DNA of 64,000 nucleotides from Sinotaia quadrata (Eukaryota; Mollusca; Gastropoda; Architaenioglossa; Viviparidae): NCBI GenBank assembly GCA_028829895.1, contig CM054179.1, positions 97,250,875 to 97,314,874 of the forward strand, read 5' to 3'. Shown piece by piece: positions 11,031 to 21,699 of this stretch (position 1 is its first letter; each line of letters starts with the position of its first letter). The notes under the pieces were generated by a model. It saw only the letters and a program-made list of their open reading frames with translations, ran no database searches and was not told where the DNA came from. The position numbers and the translations under genes were made by a program.

Positions 11031-11090
11031 AAATCAGATACTAAGAGGTAACTATACGAATGGCAATCAGCAAGACAACGAACTTAGAAA

Positions 11091-11269
11091 AAGGTATCTT
11101 AGTTTTGTGGGGTCCCTGGTGTAGGAGAAAGATGTCTTAGTTTTGTGGGGTCCCTGGTGTAGGAGAAAGATGTCTTAGTTTTGTGGGGTCCCTAGTGTAG
11201 GAGAAAGATGTCTTAGTTTTGTGGGGTCCCTAGTGTAGGAGAAAGATGTTTTAGTTTTGTGGGGTCCCG
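11091..11269. repeat. Minisatellite, 38 bp x 5
   Basis: Units of TCTTAGTTTTGTGGGGTCCC plus TGGTGTAGGAGAAAGATG, with TGG/TAG variants. Separated from the 45-bp array by only about 60 bp. Confidence 0.95.
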
Positions 11270-12056
11270 GATTTGAGTGCTAAGTATGCAAAAAGAAATT
11301 GTTACTTTCTACCCCAAGGCACGAGTATACCCGTACTTACTTGCCAACCGTTTCTGCCCAAGTCCGAGAAATGGCCAAGTACGGCTGGGCTCGGATCGCG
11401 TGGGTTTGTCAAAACCTCCTGTTCTTATTCGGTTTGTTTTCGCATTTGGTAAAAACTCCTAGCATTACTTCCTTCTGACAACCCAGGCGTGTGATCGAAG
11501 AAGTCTTCAGCAATTTTGCAGCGTTTCTTTGAGTGATGTTTAAAGTTTTTGTGTATTCATAGCGAGTCAGAAAACACGATTTTCAGCGGTTGAAGTTGCT
11601 GAATTCATCATGAACTAAAATGTATCTATATTTTACATTCCCATTTGTGTTGTTTGTATCATGCATGCATTATTTTAATTCCTATTTGTGCTGTTCTTAT
11701 CATGCATGCATTATTTAACATTCCTATTTGTGTTGATTTGTTTTATCTCTTTCTCTGACGTATTTTCTTGTTGGTTAATAATGGTTAATGAAGTATGTTG
11801 ATTTTTTCCAGTCTTTTTTCGCTTTTTTACCACAATTTATAAGAATATTAATAATGAATATATTCATATTTTTTCATGAAAATTTATAGGCATATTTAAC
11901 ACTTATTTATAAAGCAGTTCAACAATTTGTTTGAAAATACTTGCATTAAAAAGAAATTATGGGAAATGAAGTAGAGCAGCCATTAAAAGATGCAGTATTG
12001 GCCTGCAGGAAGAGATAAGCAGCTATCCAGCTGGAATTAGAATAGGCGCTGGTGTT
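11270..12056. other. Mostly unique; short 11635-11735 duplication
   Basis: Between 11635 and 11735 a segment with CATTCCYATTTGTGYTG and ATCATGCATGCATTATTT occurs in two full copies and a partial third. The rest is AT-rich without recognisable features. Confidence 0.5.
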
Positions 12057-12127
12057 TTACGTCATCACGAAGATTTTATAAGGTGGTCGCCATTTTAGTT
12101 CTCTTACTGACGTGCTTGGACGTAAGT
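12057..12127 (+). promoter_or_regulatory. Possible promoter: CRE-like site, TATA box, downstream donor
   Basis: TTACGTCA (12057-12064, resembling a CREB/ATF site) is followed 10 bases later by TTTTATA (12074-12080). About 42 bases further on, GGAC/GTAAGT (12122) would be a good 5' splice site for a short noncoding first exon. The spacing is right for a TATA promoter, but no downstream coding exon on the plus strand could be assigned. Confidence 0.2.
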
Positions 12128-12173
12128 ACGTTTGTCCCCATCACTAGTGTGCGTCACGAGATGGCTAAGTGCA

Positions 12174-12280
12174 AGGTGGTTGCACTTTGACACATTTATG
12201 AGAAGTAATATTTAATAAATCGTTAAAAAATAATGTACTTTGACACATTTATGAGAAGTAATATTTAATAAATTGTTAAA
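12174..12280. repeat. Two-copy tandem duplication, about 55 bp
   Basis: CACTTTGACACATTTATGAG then AAGTAATATTTAATAAATYG occurs twice back to back. Confidence 0.9.
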
Positions 12281-12590
12281 GTTAAATGGAGAAATCTATT
12301 TTAGGGTCTAGGGAGAAAAAAGTGAGACAGAAATATGAATAGAATATATTGTTGAGAAAGTAAGTTGATGTTTTTTTGTTATTGTGCCTGGTGTGTGAGA
12401 GAAGTATATTTGTCAGAGAAAGAAGAAGATGAAATGAGAGTAGAATAAATATGAATACTTGATTTCTGATTAGAAACTTTTGCAATTTGTACGTAACAAA
12501 CTTTCCCTCGAGTCTGGAGAAAGAAGAGACATAATACAAAGGATCACCAACAAGGAAACTACGAAATTCCTTCTTTAGAAGACAGACTAG

Positions 12591-12594
<4 letters not shown>

Positions 12595-12682
<88 letters not shown>
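12595..12682. repeat. (AG)n microsatellite, about 44 units
   Basis: Nearly perfect AG dinucleotide tract. It is bordered on its right by a 42-bp minisatellite. Confidence 0.97.
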
Positions 12683-12687
<5 letters not shown>

Positions 12688-12689
12688 GC

Positions 12690-12880
12690 GGATTGTTTGA
12701 ATTCGATTCTTTGATAAACTGTGTGCGGTGTTTGAATTAGTTCCCTTGACAGACTGTGCTGTGTGCAGTATTTGAATTAGTTCCCTTGACAAACTGTGTT
12801 GTGCGCAGTGTTTGAATTAGTTCCCTTGACAAACTGTGTTGCGTGCAGTGTTTGAATTAGCTCCCTTCCATACATCACAC
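12690..12880. repeat. Minisatellite, about 42 bp x 4
   Basis: Units contain GTTTGAATTAGTTCCCTTGA then CAAACTGTGTTG; the first unit is diverged. Confidence 0.9.
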
Positions 12881-13837
12881 GACATAACCAGGATGTTCTT
12901 CCAATTTGTGCTGCTCGCTCATTAATGAAATGAAGCAACCCGGTCATTCGTTAATATTCTCGTCAGGAAGTAGAAATAAGATAATCTACTTTAGTTTGAG
13001 ACCCTTAAAATAAGGAATATTAGATTTAATTCAAACATTTAAATAAATAAGTTTATTTAGAAATTCTTAATGAATGAACGAGTTATTACAATAATTGCGT
13101 TGCAACGATGCATGCTCTGTTTATTATGTACAGATGATGTCATGTTTTATAAAGGATGACCTTTGATCTTTGTTCTCGATAAGTTGTGAGGATGAATGTA
13201 GCACGAAACATGTCTATGTTGTGGGATTGAAAAGCGTGTACGATTAAAAAAAAATGTTAATGCAAAAATATCATAGTAATTTTGAGAGCAGGTCTGAAAG
13301 CCAGGAATAAACACTAGAATTTAGTGATAAGAATAATTTAAATGAAATAAAGAACATATCAAAATTGAAGCAGACTGATAACGCTTTTCCGTTAAAAATA
13401 ATACCAGACTGAGAGTTTGAAAGAAAACCAATTTAAGCAATTAGTTGTAGGTGGAGGTGATAACTAAATTACGCAGTAACAGGAAATCTCAGTTCAAGAA
13501 AGGTGTTAGATGATTAGATAGTTGATAATTAGAAAGTTGATTATTATCATTATATCCTCACAAATATCGTTAATATTCTTTACTGTGCTTCGCTCATCGA
13601 TGGAATTCTCAGTAGAAGACGTTAAACAGGTCATCATCTGTTTATATTGCTATCTTTTCCCGTAAATGACTCTCACACTCAGGCAGTTAATTGAACAGTT
13701 ATAAACATTACAGATTTTGAAGATAAACAAACAAGAGAACGATTTCATGAATAAGAACACTTTATTGTTTGCATGCCAGAGTTTCGCTTTTTCTTGATAT
13801 ATAAGAGATCAGCGTAAATCCCACAGCAGAATGACAC
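12881..13837. other. No feature seen
   Basis: AT-rich unique DNA with no splice-flanked open block recognised on either strand. Confidence 0.45.
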
Positions 13838-13995
13838 AAACTCCACATCGGAAAGCTACGAAATGTCACCTCGGAAAGACACGAACTCCACATCGGAAAG
13901 CTACGAAATTTCACCTCGGAAAGACACGAACTCCACATCGGAAAGCTACGAAATGTCACCTCGGAAAGACACGAACTCCACATCGGAAAGATGCG
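13838..13995. repeat. Minisatellite, 45 bp x 3.5
   Basis: Units contain GAACTCCACATCGGAAAGCT then ACGAAATGTCACCTCGGAAA. Open in both orientations because the unit length is divisible by 3 (plus frame HRKATKCHLGKTRTP). No evidence of real coding. Confidence 0.95.
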
Positions 13996-14046
13996 AACGT
14001 CACAGTGGACAGACATAAACACCAACATTTGCATAGTTAACATCAA

Positions 14047-14850
14047 GGAGAGAAAACGTTAATTTCTGAGAAACTGATTTCTACAATAGAATACATTATA
14101 TAAATAGCGCTTTCTTTCTCTACGCCCCTCCCTCCCCCATTTTAATTTGCAAAATAATTTCCAGACGAACTGCAAATCATGAAACGGAAATCGATCGTTG
14201 TCTGGAATGTCAAAGCACTGCCGCGGGTCGTTTTTCCGCCCTACGCACTAGAGAGTTCTCAGTACATAATTGTAACGTGTTATCCAGTGGTGAAGAAACT
14301 ATCACCATAAGTGAGTGATTATAAAATCATTATGACTTTATGTATAAATAGCGTCAATTGATAAAAATTACGTTAATTTGCAGAATAAATTGGTGCGGTT
14401 TGTTTTCCCTTGGTTAAAGGTATCTTGTGCTTTGTCCTTACATTACCAATTTTTATGAATCCCCCCAACTTTCTATTTTTATTTAAACACTTGATATATT
14501 TCCAAATTTGAGTGAAGAAAAAAGCAGTATTTTCACATTCCATTTTGTCTTTCGAAGTAATTTTAAAATACTGTTATTTTACGGATGAAATATTTCCAGA
14601 GATTGTATTTTGTATGGTTGACATTTCGCAAACTGATTTTGCCTTTTACAAATAATATTTATTTTCCCTGTTTTGTCACACCAACCCCATTCAAAATTTC
14701 TTAGCTATGTTTTGTTTATTTTATTTTCGTTTCTATATATTCCTGGCAGTGCGAGTAATGTTTGTTCGGTGTATTTTTTTAACTTTTTGTTCATCTCCTG
14801 TTGGTACTTTGCCCCTCTGTACAGCCAGACTTCACGGAAGTACGACACAG
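14047..14850. other. Mostly featureless; GC-rich patch at 14160-14280
   Basis: The 14160-14280 patch (CTGCCGCGGGTCGTTTTTCC) stands out in composition and may be a piece of an interspersed repeat. Nothing in it can be identified. Confidence 0.35.
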
Positions 14851-14854
14851 CCAT

Positions 14855-15195
14855 GATTGGCTTAAGTGGTAGTTGGGGACTTGTGACTGGTTTGGATGGT
14901 GGCTAGGCAATGATTGGTTTAGGTGATGGTTGGGGAGGGTATGTGACTGGCTTGGATGGTGGCTGTGAATGTCTGGATTAGATTATGGCTGGGAATTTCT
15001 GGATTAGATGGTGGCTGGGACTGTCTGGATTATATTATGACTGGGAATGTCTGGATTATATTATGACTGGGATGTCTGGATTAGATTATGGCTGTGAATG
15101 TCTGTATTAGATTATGGCTGGGAATTTCTGGATTAGATAGTGGCAGGAGGATGGCTGGATTAGATTATGGCTGGGAATGACTGGATTAGATAGTA
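14855..15195. repeat. Degenerate short tandem repeat, about 25-30 bp
   Basis: Many imperfect units around TGGCTGGGAATGTCTGGATT and AGATTATGGCTG. Unit length varies and the array is old. Confidence 0.8.
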
Positions 15196-15320
15196 GCTGG
15201 AGGATGGCTGATGTAAGAGGAATGCTTTGGCAAATGATTGTGTTGAAGACATAAAATAGTTATCGTATGCATGATCACTGTTCACAGGGTCGTCATGCAC
15301 AAGAATGACAAAGTTAGTTG
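15160..15320 (-). CDS. Weak candidate exon, unknown product
   Basis: A good minus-strand acceptor (CAGTTTTCTTAG at 15321) opens a 52-codon frame with NFVILVHDDPVNSDHAYDNY, ending in TAA at 15160. The last third overlaps a degenerate tandem repeat, so the true 3' limit is unclear. A ladder of GTGCTCTT blocks lies upstream. Unidentified. Confidence 0.22.
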
Positions 15321-15419
15321 CTAAGAAAACTGGATTTGTGAAGGTGCTCTTAATTAGCGCTCTTCCAGTACCTGTGCTCTTCATAAGTGTGTCGACATTG
15401 CCTGTTCTCTTAATATGTT

Positions 15420-16226
15420 GTTCTTGCTTACATGTGCTCTTGAAATCGTTTCTTCGTAACCTCTTTTCGTAAATGTTTCTATGATGCCCCTTTTCATTCT
15501 ACGACATGTTTGATATTCTACAGCACATACACTGACTACATCCACTGAGTATCATGTGAACGGTAGAGTGGCGTTAAGCACATCAAACGCACGTCACTCG
15601 TTCACAGAAAAGCAGGAAAAGACATGACAAATAAACAAAGATGTACAATAGAAAAATGACTTAAAATAATGAACATACATTATCCAAAGGAATATTCTAA
15701 GTACACGCAAGCATAATCACTATCACAACTACCCATGCATAACTCGAATTATACCCTGACTGAACTTTTCAGCAAAAAGACCTTTTCAATAGTGTCATTT
15801 CCGGGAGAGGTCACAGGACAGTGATATTGTGATAGCATCAGTCTGGACTCAGTGGGTAGTTTTTCTGTTTTTCTATGTAAACAAGAGTAGTCATGTGGTC
15901 AGTCTGGCTAAATATCAGGGATATTATTAGAACCTGACTCAGGAGATGGGCCGGGTTGAATAACTTCTCCAGGGCATTTTGCACAAAGGGGAGATAACAT
16001 GTATATACAAAAAAATAATAGATCTAAGGTTTGGCCTCCTAGCGCGAGTTTGGCAGTAGATTCTAACGCTAGTCACAAACATGAATGAAAGTTAAGCAGC
16101 TGGATCTCATAACGTGACATATTTTTGTACGTATATATTTAAAGAGTTAGTATGCGGGGTCAAACACCTGAAATTCACAATAGAACTTTTAATGTCCTGA
16201 CTTTGTGTTAGCTTTCTGTGAGTGTC
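15420..16226. other. Unique DNA with a possible interspersed-repeat end
   Basis: On the minus strand at about 15982-16000 is GTTATCTCCCCTTTGTGC. A very similar TTATCTCCCCT lies near 56396. From memory, motifs of this kind recur in molluscan repeats; that is weak support for the host group. Otherwise nothing identified. Confidence 0.35.
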
Positions 16227-16261
16227 ATTAAATCAATCAATCAATCAATCAATCAATCAAG
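16227..16261. repeat. (AATC)n microsatellite
   Basis: About eight AATC units. Confidence 0.95.
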
Positions 16262-16697
16262 TATTAAGGAAATCACGCAGAATGGCAGCCATGCAGTTGG
16301 CGAGTTCCTCCCGAAAGATTAGTAATTAGTAGAAATCGTGACGAGCGTGTTCACTGCTCAGTTAAACTACTTCAGCATCGCGCACCTGTACACATACATT
16401 CGTAAAGCAAAAGAAATTTAAAAAGAAAGAGAACAAATAATAAACAAAGCACGTCAGATTGAATTCGTTTATTGTATTTCACGTTGATATGAAAAGATAT
16501 ACATGATCAACATACGTACTTACTATGTGTCTTATCCCGTGTATCAGAGTCGAGATCTACCGTGCCATAATTTTCACGTAATGTGAGCACAACACATTCT
16601 ATCTCTCAATGCTTGTTTCAGCATTGACTAGAGGATCCAACACTGGTTACCAAGCGACGCTCCAAGATACGTCATAATGCTCTGTCACATTATTTGT

Positions 16698-17198
16698 TTA
16701 CCATTTCAGCACCTTATTACGACACAGACACCCTTTCCCCCCTTCCCTTACACAATTCATAAGAATCTGTGATTTCAAGACAACCTGCACAACCTCTGCA
16801 CTCACATTAGAAGTAGCGACGTCATCATCGGTGACGTCATGACCATTACATTGATCTCTCTCTCTTTCTAGTTGCTCTTTTCGGTATCCAAAAAACAAGT
16901 TCGAACCTGCCAGGATTGCCCTGTCCCATTTGGTAAAGGCACCACTCTGGTTCATTCTAGAAACCTGCACATACTGTACATACCCTGGGATATGTGCTTT
17001 TGTTTGTTTGTTTGTCAGTTGTTCACGTTTCTTGTTATTAAAAGAAAAAGACAAAATACATAATGTTTTCCAGGTGAATTGTTGGCGCAGTCTTTCTACC
17101 ATGACATAGTACGTGAAAATGTCAGAAAAATAAATATGCAGTGCTTTCCTGCTAAATACGAGAAAAATGAAAATAGAAAGTCGTAATAGAGTTTTCAC
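16698..17198 (-). other. Open minus frame of 166 codons, unidentified
   Basis: The longest non-repetitive ATG-initiated frame in the window. The first half is AT-rich and looks like translated noncoding DNA. The second half (from about 16965 downward) looks more protein-like, with AFTKWDRAILAGSNLFFGY, YRKEQLERERDQ and VSAEVVQVVLKSQILMN. A GTGCAG/GTTTC acceptor near 16971 could begin an exon that ends at the TAA at 16698. On the other strand the segment could equally be a repeat fragment. Function unknown. Confidence 0.22.
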
Positions 17199-17329
17199 TC
17201 ACACGAAGATGTAATGAGAAAAATCAACGGCCGACATAATAAACAGGCGTTTAAAAATTCACGTCAAGAAATCAAGTGAATTAACAATTATTGGACAAAT
17301 TATTTTTTTTTAAACAGCTAATTCAACAA

Positions 17330-17600
17330 CGACATATTTCTTTAGCAGCAATGATTAAACAAGAAAAAAGAAAAGAAAGAATAATTCTGAGATAAATTTA
17401 ATTTATCTTTCTTGATAAGAGTTCTTTTAGCAGCAATGATTAAACAAAGAAAAAAGAAAAGAAAGAGTAACTCAGAAATATATTTAATTTATCTTTCTTG
17501 ACTAAGAATTCCTTTAGCAGCAATGATTAAGCAAAGAAGAAAGAAAAGAAAGAGTAATTCTGAAATATATTTAATTTATCTTTCTTGTCTAAGAGTTTTA
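17330..17600. repeat. Tandem repeat, about 88 bp x 3
   Basis: Three copies with TTTAGCAGCAATGATTAARC, AAGAAAAGAAAGA and TTTAATTTATCTTTCTTG. Copies differ by substitutions and small indels. Confidence 0.92.
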
Positions 17601-17879
17601 AATATGAATATGAAGGGACGAAATTTTCCGTAATTAACGACTGTGATACTCATTTAAACAGGTTTCGTAATAAAGGAATAATTAAAAGACTAATTTGACT
17701 TCAATGATGGGTTGAGGGTTTGAACTGCTTTATTAGTCCTTTTCATATACCCTACACTCAGCCCCGCCCAAATTAGATAAAGCACCTGTGCTGAACATTA
17801 TCTTTAGATGCCAAAGAGCTAATTCAAGGTCGATAGCATTATCTCTAAATGAAGCACAATGAGAACATGACCTTTCCAT
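17601..17879. other. No feature seen
   Basis: Unique DNA between two arrays, with nothing recognised. Confidence 0.4.
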
Positions 17880-18290
17880 GAAATGTATCGAGGGCATAAC
17901 TTCTAATAAAAAACTGACCTTGAAATGAAGTATGATCTATACATGAACCCAATCGAGTGGATGATCTCTAAATGAAAGCAATCAAAAAAATGACCTTGAA
18001 ATGAAGTATGATCTACACATGAAGACGGCTGCATGACCTCTAAATAAAAGCAATCAGAAATGGCCTCGAAATGAAGTATGATCTACACATTAAGACGTCG
18101 AGTGCATGGCCTCTAAATGAAGTATCGGTGAACGAGGGCATGCCCTATAAATGAAGTAGTCGAGAACATGGCCTTTAACTGAAGTCTGCAAGGACATGAC
18201 CTCGAGATGAAGCAACCGAGAACGTGACCTCTCACTGAAGTCGACAAGGGCATGACTATTAGATGAAATAATCGAGGACGTCGTTTTCGG
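17880..18290. repeat. Degenerate tandem repeat, about 45-50 bp, over the end of a gene
   Basis: Units read on the minus strand as ACTTCATTTAGAGGTCATG then CCCTCG, with many substitutions. The array begins inside the last codons of the cysteine-rich gene (the DVLDYFI end) and continues through its stop and presumed 3' UTR. In the lower half the units drift toward GAAATGAAGTATGATCTACA (plus strand). Confidence 0.85.
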
Positions 18291-18425
18291 ACCGGGAGGC
18301 CTTGATGCAAGTGTGGCTCATGGTGTCGTCCTCTGGTGTTCCGCAAACATAGTACCGCGCGCGATGACCTCTGACCTCCCGACAGCAGTGTTCGCTGCAC
18401 TGAGAGCTGTCAGTACAGGCTTGAC
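18259..18425 (-). CDS. Cysteine-rich protein, terminal exon (colipase/Dickkopf-like motif)
   Basis: Minus strand: the acceptor CTTCTTTCGTACTTAG at 18426 starts an exon with two bases completing a split Gly codon (phase 1), then 54 codons and TAA at 18259. It encodes GQACTDSSQCSEHCCRE, then YYVCG and SHTCIK; cysteine spacing is C-x5-C-x3-CC-x12-C-x11-C. The first part matches the N-terminal motif of colipase and resembles Dickkopf C-terminal and AVIT/prokineticin domains; inhibitor-knot peptides have related spacing. A secreted, disulfide-bonded signalling or binding protein is the likeliest role. The exon phase matches the exon at 19438-19509. Its last codons lie in a tandem array. Existence of the exon is fairly sure; the family is less so. 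Confidence 0.7.
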
Positions 18426-19190
18426 CTAAGTACGAAAGAAGCACACCCCGCTTTGATCAGTTTAAGTCTTTAAGATGTTGTATTCCTACTACTGTCATAA
18501 GAAAAGAGAGCAAATAAAGGAATTATACTACAATAATGACACCTCAAAATATTCTTTATAAATAACAACAAAAACTTAAACGAAAGGAAGACTGATGAAA
18601 ACATAAAGACAAAATGAGTGCTCTGAAGCAGAAAAGGAAATCAAAACAAACATAACTTGAACTACACAATTGCAATTAAAAATACTGTAAACAGAGAAGT
18701 AAAGAACTGACAATAAGTTTTGAAAAAGTGTGACAGGAAATTTTCAATAAGAAATCGAAGATAACATTTAGAGAACAAAGAGAAATAAAGACAACTTGCA
18801 TTCAGAGAAACTAAAGAACTCGAAGACAATGGAATATGTTCTGTAAAAACAAATTAAAGACAAGGAAAGCGTTAAGTGAAACAAAATAACATGTATTTCA
18901 AGTAGGAATTGCACTCTATGCATAATGCACTTTGTAAATGCATACTAAATGCATGTACTAATGCATATACTAAATGCATATATTAAATACATATACTAAA
19001 TACATATACTAAATGCAATTTCATTAAAACGAATTAAATGCAAACAGGCACGTTTTAAAAAGAATTAAAGACGAAATACATATATTAGGAAAGATATTAA
19101 ATGCATAAAAAGGCGTACTTTTACGTTAACCTAAGCGTACTTAAGTACAAATGTTCTTTGAAAATAATTAAGCCCAGAACAAATATAATT
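18426..19190. other. Intron of cysteine-rich gene; ATGCATA-rich patch
   Basis: Intron between 19438 and 18425. A short array of ATGCATATACTAAATACATA-type units lies at 18935-19020. No further exon seen. Confidence 0.55.
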
Positions 19191-19194
19191 TAAA

Positions 19195-19320
19195 AGTAAT
19201 TAAAGAAAGGACGAGTACATTTTAAAAAGAATTCAAGACAGAACAAGTACATTTCATAAAGAATTAAAGACAGAACAAGTGCATTCTGAAAAGAATTCAA
19301 GACAGGACTAGGTCAGAGAT
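19195..19320. repeat. Degenerate tandem repeat, about 36 bp x 3-4
   Basis: Units with GTACATTTTAAAAAGAATTC then AAGACAGAACAA. Lies in the intron of the cysteine-rich gene. Confidence 0.85.
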
Positions 19321-19377
19321 GGACAAGTTTCATGCAGCTGTACTGAATTTATACCGACAACAGACAGTCGTTGTACA

Positions 19378-19393
19378 TTTACCTGAAGCTTTC
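19378..19393 (-). promoter_or_regulatory. Duplicated 5' splice site (decoy or alternative)
   Basis: The 16-base minus-strand segment GAAAGCTTCAGGTAAA is an exact copy of the one at 19433-19448, which holds the donor of the middle exon. The copies are 55 bp apart. Using this distal site would add 55 bases and shift the frame, giving a stop a few codons into the next exon. Confidence 0.5.
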
Positions 19394-19437
19394 TATGTAT
19401 TGAATTAATTCACACAACATACAAGCAATGTGTTTAC

Positions 19438-19509
19438 CTGAAGCTTTCAGCGGAAAAGCGTATTTCTCTTTCCTGATGTCTTGACAGGTACTTGTGCGAC
19501 CTTTCTCAC
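19438..19509 (-). CDS. Cysteine-rich protein, middle exon (72 bp, phase 1-1)
   Basis: Minus strand: a textbook pyrimidine tract of about 18 T/C followed by GATGAATTTCAG ends at 19510; the exon ends at GCTTCAG/GTAAAC (donor at 19437). The 72-bp exon is symmetric phase 1-1 and encodes 23 whole codons with one cysteine (STCQDIRKEKYAFPLKAS) between two split glycine codons. Both splice sites are strong, and the phases match the exons at 23715-23834 and 18259-18425. Being symmetric, it could be skipped without changing frame. It may form a basic linker between two cysteine clusters. Confidence 0.62.
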
Positions 19510-19915
19510 CTGAAATTCATCAGAGTTTTAAAAAAAAAAGAAAAAGAAATGCAAACTAAATTTTCGAAAACAATTTACTCCTGTTTATACTACTAATAGT
19601 TTTGTGCTGCTACAGAGTAAAATTAATTAATTAAGGCAATGATTAATCGAGGCCTAAATTCTCACTAAATGGTTATTTGATGAAATCTGCAAGGACCACG
19701 TGACCGGATCTGACGTAGTTCTAAATACGCACAGAGTTAGTAGCAGATGAAATCGTCAGTGTGAAGACGAGACGACAGAACGAGATCAAGTTGTTTCAGT
19801 GTAAAAGATTGAAGGTGACGTGCAGAGAACGAAGATGAAATATCAGCGGGGTTAAAATTATACACCAGAGAAAAAGAAAACTTAAGGGTCGAATAAGGTT
19901 AAGACCATATATCAG
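19510..19915. other. Intron of cysteine-rich gene, no other feature
   Basis: Contains the pyrimidine tract of the middle-exon acceptor (minus strand, about 19530-19550). Otherwise unique DNA. Confidence 0.5.
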
Positions 19916-19919
19916 TCTG

Positions 19920-20540
19920 TTGAAGGCCATTGACAGAATGAAGTCTTGATGAGCAATCATAGAAGAAAAACTGATGACGAGACATCAGTGAAAACGAAGA
20001 CAATGATAGCAAGAAGAACTGATGAGGAGACATCATTGAGAGTGAAAACAAATGATAAAATGGAGTAGCTTGACGACACATCAGTGAGAATAAAGGCAAA
20101 TGATAGAATGGAGTCACTTGCCGAGGCGTCATTGAGAATGAAAGCATCGAGAGCAGGAAGAACTGCTGACGAAACATCATTGTGAGTGAAGACAAATGAT
20201 AGAATGGAGTCACTTGACGAGACGTCAGTGAGAATAAAGACAAATGATAGAATGGAGTCACTTGACCTGACGTCAGTGAGAATAAAGACAAATGATAGAA
20301 TGGAGTCACTTGACGAGACGTCAGTGAGAATGAAGGCAAATGGTAATATTAAGAACTGATGAGAGAAAGTGAGAATAAAGCGAATGATACAATGAAAGAC
20401 TGAAGACACATCATTAAGAATGGAGCAAATGATATCAAAAATGTGTTTTCCGGATATCAGTGAGAATGGAGACAAATGATAACATGAAGTATTGCCGAGA
20501 CATACAAATGATAGCCTGACATATTGATGAGACATCATTA
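19920..20540. repeat. Degenerate minisatellite, about 57 bp x 10
   Basis: Units with GATAGAATGGAGTCACTTGA, CGAGACGTCAGTGAGAATA and AAGACAAA. Central units (20160-20330) are the most alike; the edges are diverged. Minus frames through it (up to 205 codons) are repeat by-products. Intronic in the cysteine-rich gene. Confidence 0.9.
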
Positions 20541-20754
20541 AGAATGAAAACAAACCGATAAGTAGGAAAGTCATTGACTGTTAGGTTTCAGGCCAGTTTA
20601 AGGAACAGATATCGACCGAAGCTGGGAAGACTTGATCAACGAGATGTGTCAGCAGCAGACATTAGTACCAACAAATTAAAGGGACGCAATTGAGATTTTT
20701 GTTATTTTGAATTGAAGATGAGATATACTAGAGATATACTAAATAATAAGCAAG

Positions 20755-21310
20755 GCATGAGTACAAATGATAATGCGATCTTTATTTAGGCTCGAATATA
20801 TTACGATAATGAGATTTATACGGAGACATGAGTATAAAATGATAATGAGATATACAGAGGCCCGAGGAAAGAATGATAAAGAGATCTATATGGAAGCACG
20901 ATTAAAAAAAAATGATAATATATATGGAGGCCCCTGATTAAAGAGTGACAAAAAGACCTATATGTAAGCACGAGTTTAAATTATATATAATGAAATATGT
21001 ATTGAGGCCCGAGTAAAGAGTGATAAAGAGATCTATACGTTAGCACGAGTATAAATGATAATGAAATAGGCCTATGTATTGAGGCCCCGAGTAAAGAGCG
21101 ATAAAGAGATTTATGTAAGCACGAGTGTAAAATGATAATGAAATCTGTATGTCGGCGCGAGTATACATTGATAATGAGATTTGTATGGAGACAAGAATAT
21201 AGAGTGAATATAAAATTTATGCGGAGGCATGACTATATAGAAGTGACGCATATAGACATGAATACAGAATAAAGTATAGTTCTTTTGTAAGGCACGAATA
21301 CTGTGTAAGG
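20755..21310. repeat. Degenerate tandem repeat, about 60 bp x 9
   Basis: Units with GAGTATAAATGATAATGARA then TCTATATGGAGGC and AGAGTGATAAAGAGA. Heavily diverged and intronic. Confidence 0.82.
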
Positions 21311-21417
21311 ATGAAGGACAAATGGAGGCATACGTGCTGAGTAGAATGAGATCTGCATGAGACACAGGCGGAGAGATAAATTTAAAAAAAAGTAATTACT
21401 CGAATTCTTCAGTGAGT

Positions 21418-21489
21418 TATGGCGCTAAAATCATGGCCGCTAAAATCATGGCGCTAAAATCTTGGCCGCTAAAATCATGGCGCTAAAAT

Positions 21490-21490
<1 letters not shown>
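21418..21490. repeat. Short tandem repeat, 29 bp x 2.5
   Basis: ATGGCGCTAAAATCATGGCC alternating with GCTAAAATC. Directly joined to a TA/GA microsatellite. Confidence 0.9.

Positions 21491-21492
<2 letters not shown>

Positions 21493-21577
<85 letters not shown>
21493..21577. repeat. (TA)n-(GA)n compound microsatellite
   Basis: About 16 TA units followed by about 25 GA units. Confidence 0.97.
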
Positions 21578-21579
<2 letters not shown>

Positions 21580-21699
21580 CAGACAGACAGAAAGATACTT
21601 ATGCAGACAGGACATACTGATCTATTTTTTTGTTCACACCTACCTGAAAACACTTCTAAAACATCAACACTTACAACAACTTCAAACCGGTATATTGTA

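Noticed and set aside
10073..11044. 323-codon open frame
   Set aside because: It is the 45-bp minisatellite read in one frame. The unit length is divisible by 3 and lacks a stop; there is no unique coding flank.
18113..18400. 95-codon minus frame overlapping the cysteine-rich exon
   Set aside because: Out-of-frame shadow; it lacks the cysteine pattern and does not fit the splice phases.
19899..20574. 146- and 205-codon minus frames rich in Phe and Ser
   Set aside because: Two overlapping frames through the same degenerate array; inside the intron of the cysteine-rich gene.
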